From CAVOXO01 sp963700425 (GTDB lineage Bacteria; Actinomycetota; Acidimicrobiia; Acidimicrobiales; Microtrichaceae): a stretch of DNA of 64,000 nt. Each line of letters starts with the position of its first letter. Positions within the stretch are counted from its first letter, which is position 1. Positions 58,152-64,000 of the stretch are shown one piece after another. The notes beneath the pieces were generated by a model that saw only the letters and a list, made by a program, of their open reading frames with translations, did no database searches and was not told the origin of the DNA. The position numbers and the translations under genes were made by a program. Location: positions 156,706 through 220,705 of the forward strand of contig CAVOXO010000007.1 in NCBI GenBank assembly GCA_963700425.1, given 5' to 3'.

Positions 58152-59114
58152 ATGGAGACGACCAGGGTTCTCACCATGCGCCCGCCTGCCGAGGTGCTGC
58201 CCGACGTGCTTCCGACCGACTCGCTCGCGGCGAGCGGTCGGCCGGTCGGCCATCTTCGCGAGGAGCTCTACCGGCGCCACGACGTTCGCAATGCGTTCAA
58301 TGTGGTGTCGGTGTGGCTTCAGTCGTTCGGCCTGGTGGCGTTGGCTCTTGCGCTCCATCATCCGGTCGGCTGGGTGGTGGCGTTCGTGTTGATGGGCCGA
58401 TCGTTCTCCCTCATGGCCATCCTCACCCACGAGGCGGCGCATCGGCTGCTGTTCACGAATCGCCGACTCAACGACGGGGTCGGGACCTGGTTGTTGGGTG
58501 CCCCCGGCTTCGTGCCCCTCGATGCCTACCGGCGAGGCCACATGGCTCACCACAAGGAGGAGTTCGGCCCCAACGAACCCGACATGAACCTCTATGTGGG
58601 GTATCCGATCACGTCGGCGTCGTGGCGACGGAAGCTCCGCCGTGATGCGATCGGCATCACCGGTTGGAAGAACCTCAAGGGGCTCCTCGGAGCCCTGCGG
58701 AGCCCGACGGCCCGTCCGATCGCCATGCGCATCGTCATCGCCCAGGTGGCGATCTTCGCGGTCTTCACCGCGGCGGGCTATCCGCTGGCGTGGCCTCTGC
58801 TGTGGTTCGCCCCGTGGATGACGGGGTGGCGCATCATCAATCGACTCCGCTCCGTCGCCGAACACGGCGGTGCCGAGCGTTCCTCGGATCGACGAATCAC
58901 CACCCACCACGTCCGCCAGAGCCTGATGGCGCGGTTCTGGTTCGTTCCGTTCAACACCGGATGGCACCTCGCTCACCACGTCGACATCGGTGTGCCCTTC
59001 CAGAACCTCCCCCACCTGCACGACGAGCTCGTGACTGCGGGGTGGGTCGTGCCCGGATACGTGTACCCCTCGTACCGGGCTTTCTGGCGATCGGCGTCCA
59101 GCCGGCCGGAGTGA
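58152..59114 (+). CDS. Membrane fatty acid desaturase
   Basis: 320 residues from ATG 58152. Three His boxes of the di-iron acyl desaturase family: H-E-A-A-H (about 94-98), H-M-A-H-H (about 134-138) and H-L-A-H-H (about 276-280); four likely helices. The third box H-x-x-H-H and long N-terminus are like the actinobacterial fatty acyl-CoA/lipid desaturases. Electron donor not nearby. Divergent from the PaaX-type regulator, which may respond to its product or substrate. Confidence 0.88.
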   Translation: METTRVLTMRPPAEVLPDVLPTDSLAASGRPVGHLREELYRRHDVRNAFNVVSVWLQSFGLVALALALHHPVGWVVAFVLMGRSFSLMAILTHEAAHRLLFTNRRLNDGVGTWLLGAPGFVPLDAYRRGHMAHHKEEFGPNEPDMNLYVGYPITSASWRRKLRRDAIGITGWKNLKGLLGALRSPTARPIAMRIVIAQVAIFAVFTAAGYPLAWPLLWFAPWMTGWRIINRLRSVAEHGGAERSSDRRITTHHVRQSLMARFWFVPFNTGWHLAHHVDIGVPFQNLPHLHDELVTAGWVVPGYVYPSYRAFWRSASSRPE

Positions 59115-59156
59115 CCGCAGCCCGGCTCATCATGTCGGACCGACCCGCTGCCGGCC

Positions 59157-60038
59157 TCAGCTCAGCCAGATCCACGTGGTGTCGAGCCGTTCACCGGTGG
59201 GATGGACGAACACTCCCTCCGGACAGGGAATCGACTCGCCGGGCGGCCGAGGTCTGGCACGGGCGTCGACCGGCCGACCGTGCTGAACGGTGACGACCAT
59301 GCCGTCGACCACGTCGGTGTGCGGGTCCGATCGGGGACGAACCGCTGGGGTCGCCCGTCTCTGACGCGGCAGATCGCTCGTCCAGGTGGATGTACACCTT
59401 GAATCTCTCGCGCCCTTGGGGTGACTCGACCGTACCCAGCGAACGGTTGGCCGTTTCCTCGAGCGCGTCGGACCACGTCGCCGACGTGTTCCCTCGGCGG
59501 AACAGGGCATCGCGGGCCTCGTCGAGGGCGGCTTGGATCAACGACCCCGACGACGCGTTCAGATCGCCGAAGAGACGGAATCGACTGTCCGATTCCTGCC
59601 GCAGCGACACGGTGCCGATGGGCGGACTCGCCCCCGAATCCAACCCGTTTCCCGTGGCACAGCCCTCGCCGGGGGACGGGGCGGACGTGTCGGCATCTCC
59701 ACCGCCAGCTCGCCCCCCTCGAACGCGGCGGACACCACCGGGAACGATGACCGCCGGCGCGCCAGCTCGACGATCGCCCGGGCTCGGCGGGGTGAGAGTC
59801 CTGTGTGGATCGCCAACCGCTGAGCCGGGCTGTGGATCCCCCAACCCGTCCAGTCGCCTCGGGCCAGAGCCGTCTCGACGAGTTCGACCAACCGGGCGTG
59901 CTGGGCATTGAGAACACCCGCCACACCCGCGATCTCGGCCTCGAATTCGAGGCTCTCGGAGACGCGCTTCGCAGCGTTCCCCGATCCGCCGACGGCCTCG
60001 AGATCACCGACCTGGGATGACGAGGGAGGCGAGATCAC
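59157..60038 (-). pseudogene. DUF222-type HNH endonuclease-family protein, degraded or frame-disrupted
   Basis: Begins at GTG 60038 with V-I-S-P-P-S-S-S, then an alpha-helical DUF222 part (VLNAQHARLVELVETALARG, GLSPRRARAIVELARRRSSFP). Frame changes near 59690 and 59350 lead to ATWSDALEETANRSLGTVESPQGRERFKVYIHLD and VVDGMVVTVQHGRPVDARARPR, ending PTGERLDTTWIWLS at 59157. The Cys-rich HNH nuclease motif that normally follows DUF222 is absent. Such proteins are numerous in actinobacteria and often decayed. Either a truncated, dead copy or a sequencing-damaged short form. Confidence 0.6.
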
Positions 60039-60135
60039 TGCCACGCAGAGATCGCACACATGTCCGATGACGGGGTCGAGACCCTTGCGCTCGGGGATGC
60101 CGGCGAGGCCCGGCGACGGGCGGTAGGGTCGATCG

Positions 60136-61092
60136 ATGGCCTCGGACAACGTCGCTCCCACCGACCGCGTCGGCTTCCTCGGTCCGGTCGGAACGTTCAC
60201 CGAGGAGGCGTTGTTGTCCCAGCCCGACCTTGCCGCGGCGACGTTGCAGCCGATGCGCTCGTTCGCCGACATCCTGTTCGCCGTCGCCGAGGGCGACCTC
60301 GACTACGGGTTCGTGGCGGTGGAGAACGCTCTCGAGGGGGCCGTCACCGTCACCCTCGACACACTCTGTTTCGACGTCGATCTGTCCATGCAGCGCGAGG
60401 TCGTACTGGGCATCGAGATGAACCTCCTGGCCAGACCGGGAATGACCCTGGACGACATCCGATCGGTGGCGTCGTTCCCCCACGCCTACGCCCAGTGTCG
60501 AACGTGGCTGCGGGCGAACCTGTCGGACATCGACCTGATCAGCAGCCCTTCCACCGCCGAGGCAGCCGAACTCGCCGCCGGCGACGGGACCGGGACGCTC
60601 GCAGCGATCGCCAACGCCCGCACGGCCGACGTCTACGGGCTGGAGGTACTCGCACGGGACATCGAGGAGCATCATGACAACGCCACCCGCTTCGTGTTGG
60701 TGGCGAGGGATGGAATCCCGGCGCCGACCGGCCACGACAAGACGTCGGTGGTCGTGTTCCAGCGAGCCGACGCACCGGGCTCGCTGCTGGCCATCCTCCA
60801 GGAGTTCGCGGCGCGGCGAATCAACCTGACTCAGTTGCTGTCCCGCCCCACCAAGACGGCGCTCGGTGAGTACTGCTTCGTACTGGATCTCGAAGGACAC
60901 ATCTGCGACGAGGTGGTCGCCGACTGCCTCCGGGCGCTCAAGGCGAAGCAGGCCGACGTGAAATTCCTGGGGTCGTACCCCGCCGCGGGCGACCGTCACG
61001 AGGAGGTCCGCCACGAGGCGACCTCGGCCGAAACTGACGCATCGTCATGGATGTCCCAACTGAGATCCCGGGTGGTCGACACCCCGGCGTGA
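60136..61092 (+). CDS. pheA: Prephenate dehydratase (phenylalanine biosynthesis)
   Basis: Converts prephenate to phenylpyruvate. 318 residues. The catalytic half has F-L-G-P-V-G-T-F-T-E-E-A, V-A-V-E-N-A-L-E-G and the T-R-F catalytic motif (N-A-T-R-F-V-L-V), followed by a C-terminal ACT domain with G-S-L-L-A-I-L-Q-E-F-A-A-R-R-I-N-L-T-Q-L-L-S-R-P, which in homologues binds Phe for feedback control (here L-S-R-P replaces E-S-R-P). Monofunctional, as in actinobacteria. ATG 60136. Confidence 0.95.
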   Translation: MASDNVAPTDRVGFLGPVGTFTEEALLSQPDLAAATLQPMRSFADILFAVAEGDLDYGFVAVENALEGAVTVTLDTLCFDVDLSMQREVVLGIEMNLLARPGMTLDDIRSVASFPHAYAQCRTWLRANLSDIDLISSPSTAEAAELAAGDGTGTLAAIANARTADVYGLEVLARDIEEHHDNATRFVLVARDGIPAPTGHDKTSVVVFQRADAPGSLLAILQEFAARRINLTQLLSRPTKTALGEYCFVLDLEGHICDEVVADCLRALKAKQADVKFLGSYPAAGDRHEEVRHEATSAETDASSWMSQLRSRVVDTPA

Positions 61093-61145
61093 TCCCACCG
61101 GGCCGCCGGCGTGGCGGCAGTCGATGCTGAAATGGGTTCCGAATC

Positions 61146-61477
61146 ATGGACCTCGACCTGGCGAAGATCGCCACGGCGACGGTGTCGGGGTGGGTGCTGG
61201 TCGGTCCGATCTCCCGCGGCATGTTCTTCCGGATGATGACCGAGGGCACGACGTAGGAACAACGGCGCAAGGCGCCATCCAGGCTGTCGTGGCGGTTGCC
61301 GTGATCCTCCAGACGTCTGCCCTCGTCGGGCGGGAGTTCCTGGAGTTGATCGCGATCGACCTCGGGGCCTTCGGTGTCGCGGACGGTCTTCTGCTGACCG
61401 CCATGGGCTTCGACATGCTCGGCAACGGCAACACGAAGGCGCACGACGCCGCCGGCGTCTCCCAGCGCATCTCCTAG
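61146..61477 (+). CDS. Small hydrophobic protein, unknown, frame probably broken
   Basis: From ATG 61146 a 36-residue open frame (M-D-L-D-L-A-K-I-A-T-A-T-V-S-G-W-V-L-V-G) ends in TAG near 61257. In another frame, from about 61260, GAIQAVVAVAVILQTSALVGREFLELIAIDLGAFGVADGLLL ends at 61477. If one base is missing the two could form one ~110-residue membrane protein. No family recognised. It lies 54 bases after pheA and 10 bases before the cyclase gene. Confidence 0.35.
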
Positions 61478-61487
61478 GCTTTCACCG

Positions 61488-62222
61488 ATGGACCAAGGCG
61501 CACTGGTCGTAGTTCTCTCGTGCGCGCTCGTTGTGGTGGTGTCGGCGTGGGCTGTCCGTGAGATCGTTGCTGCGGTGCGGCGGCGCCGCCATCCGCCGGA
61601 GGCCGGACCGACACTGGCCGGAACCGCCGCCGAGTTGGTCCCCCTGCTGCTGCAGCCGGTTGCAGCGCTCGTGAAGCACATCGGGAGGAATCGCACGTCC
61701 GTCGAGTCGCTGGTCGGACCCGACGGCACCGTGTCGCTGATGTTCTGCGACATTCAGGGCTCGACGGCGCTCAACCGTCGCCTGGGCGACGACGAGTGGG
61801 TGCGGGTGATCCGGGCCCACGACAGGGTCGTCGATCGGACGATCGGTCGTCACGGAGGCCAGGTGGTCAAGACCCAGGGGGACGGATTCATGGCGGCGTT
61901 TCGGACCCCGGAGGGCGCTGTCGGAGCTGCGGTGTCGCTCAGCCCGGATCTCCGCGATTGCGACGCCGTCGACGTCGCCCTTCCGGTGCGGGTCGGGGTC
62001 CACACCGGAGCGGTCGTGACCGAAAACGGCGACCTGTTCGGCACCAACGTCGCGATGGCCGCCAGGATCGCCGCCGCGGCGCACGGTGACGAAGTGCTCG
62101 TCAGCGAGACGGTTCGACACCAGATCGGTGAGGCCGGGGAGTTCCAGTTCCGGCGTCGACGCGCCGCCCGGTTCAAGGGCCTGCCCGGACGCCACCGCGT
62201 CTACAGCGTGACCACCGCGTGA
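61488..62222 (+). CDS. Class III adenylate/guanylate cyclase
   Basis: 244 residues. An N-terminal membrane helix (about 4-24), a basic linker, then a cyclase catalytic domain: metal-binding F-C-D-I-Q-G-S-T (about 84-91), K-T-Q-G-D-G-F-M-A-A-F and the R-V-G-V-H-T-G region. The Lys/Asp substrate-specifying pair is Lys-plus-Asp-like in K-T-Q-G-D, favouring ATP. No HAMP or sensor domain visible. Product presumably cAMP at the membrane. Confidence 0.87.
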   Translation: MDQGALVVVLSCALVVVVSAWAVREIVAAVRRRRHPPEAGPTLAGTAAELVPLLLQPVAALVKHIGRNRTSVESLVGPDGTVSLMFCDIQGSTALNRRLGDDEWVRVIRAHDRVVDRTIGRHGGQVVKTQGDGFMAAFRTPEGAVGAAVSLSPDLRDCDAVDVALPVRVGVHTGAVVTENGDLFGTNVAMAARIAAAAHGDEVLVSETVRHQIGEAGEFQFRRRRAARFKGLPGRHRVYSVTTA

Positions 62223-62363
62223 GGCCGGTCACCCGGTTTGCGAGGCTCCCCCGTTGACCTGACGTCCATCAGCTCGTCACCGGTCCGCCTCGCGTCCGGG
62301 ATGGGTCGGGACCGCTCGCCGGCGGTGGCGAGGACTTCGGCGTGCGTCGCTAGTGTTGGCCAC

Positions 62364-62448
62364 GGAGGGATGGCAGAGCGGACGATTGCGACGGTCTTGA
62401 AAACCGTTGAGGTGCAAGCCTCCGGGGGTTCGAATCCCCCTCCCTCCG
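62364..62448 (+). tRNA. tRNA-Ser (anticodon TGA)
   Basis: Acceptor stem GGAGGGA/TCCCTCC, D-arm GGCAGAGCGG, anticodon stem ACGGT/ACCGT with loop CTTGAAA (TGA), long variable arm and TPsiC arm GGGGGTTCGAATCCCCC, discriminator G. A class II tRNA reading UCA and other UCN codons. CCA is not encoded. Confidence 0.96.
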
Positions 62449-62506
62449 CTCACATCTCCTCCCTGCATTCCTTCTCGCTGAGCCCGTTACACTGTCGGCG
62501 CACCAA

Positions 62507-62596
62507 GGAGAGGTGCCGGAGTCTGGCTGAACGGGCTTCCCTGCTAAGGAAGTGACTACGTCAAGTGGTCCGTGGGTTCGAATCCCACCCTCTCCG
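62507..62596 (+). tRNA. tRNA-Ser (anticodon GCT)
   Basis: Acceptor stem GGAGAGG/CCTCTCC, anticodon stem CTTCC/GGAAG with loop CTGCTAA (GCT), long variable arm (GTGACTACGTCAAGTGGTCC) and TPsiC arm GGGTTCGAATCCC. Reads AGC/AGU serine codons. 58 bases after tRNA-Ser(TGA), same strand. CCA not encoded. Confidence 0.96.
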
Positions 62597-62851
62597 CTGT
62601 CGTGATGTCGCGAGACATCCCGGGCATCCCGAACCCCCGGGGTCGGGGTGTTTCTGGTCGTCGGCGGGGTGTGGCCCCGGGTGGTCAGCCGGTTGGTCGG
62701 CACGTCCTCGACGAGGTCGAACGCCGTCGAGGGACCTTGGCCCCTTCCCGTCTCCGCCGGCCGTTCGTACGATCATGCCGTGACGCGAGCGCGCCTTGTG
62801 TCCGCCCATCACACGGTCGGCCCATGCGGTCACCGAGACAGGAGGTTGGCC

Positions 62852-63664
62852 ATGAGAGCCCCACAGAGTCCTCATCGCAGCCGCAGCGTGGGGGTCCTGA
62901 GCGTCGTCGCGCTCGTTGCGCTGTTCCTCGGTGCGTCGAGTGTCGGTGCCGGCACAACCGTGCCCGACCTGACCATCGAACTCACACCCGCCGAAGCGAA
63001 GGCGGGGACGGAGGTCGCGGTGCGAGTTGTCGGCGACCCGTGCGCGTCCGGTACCACCGGCGCCCTCGTCAACTCCGCTGCGCCCCCCGGCGTCGGGCCT
63101 GATCCAGAGGTCTACGCCACCGTCACGTTCGCCGATCCGAACAACGGGACGTTCACCGTTCCCGACTTCCCCGACGCCGCCTTCGCTCCCACCGACGTGG
63201 TCGTCGAGTGCAGCAGCGCCCAGGAGCAACCCCTGAGCGGCCGGGCCAACTTCGACGTCCTCCCCCCCGAGAACGGACTGACCATCATCAAGGACGTGGC
63301 GAGCGAGGGCGGGAGCACCCAGTCGTTCGGCTTCGCCATCGACGGCCCCGACGACGTCCACAACTGGCTGGTGCCTCTCAGCGACGGCGGATCGGATCCC
63401 GACCGCTTCGGTGCCGCGCAGATCGGGGTCGGCACGTACACGGTGAGCGAGGCTCCCACGTCCGGTTGGTCGTTGACCTCCATCACCTGCGACGACGAAG
63501 CCGCAGTCGTCGACCTCGCCGCCTCGACGGCGACCTTCACCCTGCCCGAAGACGGCACGGTGACGTGCACTTTCGTCAACACGCAGACCTCCACCCCGAC
63601 GACGGTTCCTCCCGCCGCCACTCCGGCCGTCGCCGCCGCCGCTCAGGCCAACTACACCGGCTGA
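62852..63664 (+). CDS. Secreted protein with prealbumin/SpaA-like domain
   Basis: 270 residues from ATG 62852 with GGAGG 8 bases upstream. Signal peptide (about 10-33, with SVVALVALFLGASSVGAG), then a beta-rich domain, then about residues 145-245 a segment of the SpaA/prealbumin-like type (GLTIIKDVASEGG, V-G-T-Y-T-V-S-E-A-P-T-S-G-W, T-C-D-D and V-T-C-T-F-V-N-T). Cysteines come in pairs. The tail is Ala/Thr/Pro-rich and ends without a membrane helix or sorting motif, so the protein is either released or truncated. Confidence 0.75.
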   Translation: MRAPQSPHRSRSVGVLSVVALVALFLGASSVGAGTTVPDLTIELTPAEAKAGTEVAVRVVGDPCASGTTGALVNSAAPPGVGPDPEVYATVTFADPNNGTFTVPDFPDAAFAPTDVVVECSSAQEQPLSGRANFDVLPPENGLTIIKDVASEGGSTQSFGFAIDGPDDVHNWLVPLSDGGSDPDRFGAAQIGVGTYTVSEAPTSGWSLTSITCDDEAAVVDLAASTATFTLPEDGTVTCTFVNTQTSTPTTVPPAATPAVAAAAQANYTG

Positions 63665-64000
63665 ATCGATCGGGCTCATCTTCGGCGGAACCTCGCGGCC
63701 CGTCTCAGCGAGCACGATTCCGCTGAGGCGTTCTGATCCGGGGCCCAGCAGTCCGACGGCGGCGGCCGCCTCTGGTCAGGTGTTGTCGAACCGCGGAGTG
63801 CCGACGGGAATGAGGAAACCCGTCAACCGGCAGGCCGTGGCGAGACGGTCGACACCACCCCGGTCGAACCGGCCGCGACCTGACACGACCGGCCACGTCC
63901 GCCCCAGTGTGAACGGTCTTTCACGTTGTGACGAACGACACGGCGTCTTTTGTTGCGTTTTCGTGACGGTGTTTGTCATAGTTGTCATCCGAAAGAAACA
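63665..64000. other. No supported gene; 3' flank of the secreted protein and an AT-richer end
   Basis: 336 bases with no supported coding region. A 70-codon open frame on the minus strand (63776-63988) looks like chance: the protein has no motif and no ribosome-binding site is evident. The last ~100 bases are clearly less GC-rich (GTCTTTTGTTGCGTTTTCG, CATAGTTGTCATCC), as promoter regions in this genome are, so a gene may start just beyond the window. Confidence 0.5.

Overview
The window is GC-rich (close to 70% by eye) and densely coded on both strands, with many GTG starts and 4-base stop/start overlaps. The gene set points to Actinomycetota: the crgA / amidotransferase / pknB / pbpA / rodA / pstP / fhaB / fhaA cell-envelope cluster, two deazaflavin (F420)-type reductases, a mycothiol-type maleylpyruvate isomerase family protein, DUF222 and DUF2510 proteins, and methylmalonyl-CoA mutase with MeaB. 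A member of Acidimicrobiia is my best guess; that is inference from the gene mix, not from a marker gene.

Layout. 1-3.1 kb: end of a short-chain dehydrogenase, then a secreted six-repeat surface protein with a LAVTG sorting motif. 3.1-6.7 kb: F420-type reductase, DUF4230 protein, then a tight plus-strand run of DUF2786, HELAH metallohydrolase, DUF983 and GNAT genes. 6.6-12.3 kb: a minus-strand phosphotransferase, GT4 glycosyltransferase and acyl-CoA ligase, diverging from a thiolase that carries a perfect 18-bp palindrome upstream. 12.3-23.3 kb: growth and division cluster. crgA and the glutamine amidotransferase face a minus-strand operon fhaA-fhaB-pstP (catalytic part)-pstP-like tail-rodA-pbpA-pknB followed by two further PASTA-only membrane proteins; together these phosphorylate, dephosphorylate and build the cell wall. 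23.3-28.4 kb: F420-type reductase, Septum_form protein, acyltransferase, YceI, CBS pair, secreted hydrolase lipoprotein. 28.4-35.2 kb: oxidoreductase/catabolic block (quinone reductase-like, aldehyde dehydrogenase, enolase-superfamily enzyme, zinc alcohol dehydrogenase) and an aryl-sulfotransferase lipoprotein. 35.3-39.1 kb: small membrane protein, GH114-like lipoprotein, DUF2510 protein, fatty-acid-hydroxylase-like protein, PAS/zinc-ribbon-like protein, tRNA-Leu(CAG).

39.2-45.9 kb: a maleylpyruvate isomerase-like gene, a five-gene minus-strand catabolic operon (VOC, AhpD-like, group-D flavin hydroxylase-like, cytochrome P450, SRPBCC), GluQ-RS and a trypsin-like protease. 45.9-54.6 kb: meaB, an N-acyl-D-amino-acid deacylase, a DUF389 membrane protein, mutB and mutA: the propionyl-CoA to succinyl-CoA end of metabolism. 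54.8-62.2 kb: GAF-like protein, AI-2E-type transporter, MBL hydrolase, PaaX-type regulator diverging from a fatty acid desaturase, DUF222 remnant, prephenate dehydratase, adenylate cyclase. 62.3-64 kb: two tRNA-Ser genes (TGA, GCT) and a secreted prealbumin-fold-like protein.

A striking property is that many genes, including near-essential ones (crgA, pknB, pbpA), are broken by single-base shifts, in patches (about 7.4-18.9, 28.5-33.1, 46.2-47.8 and 59.2-59.9 kb), while the intervening stretches are perfectly open. I read these as consensus indels in the assembly rather than gene decay, and I give whole-gene coordinates for them.
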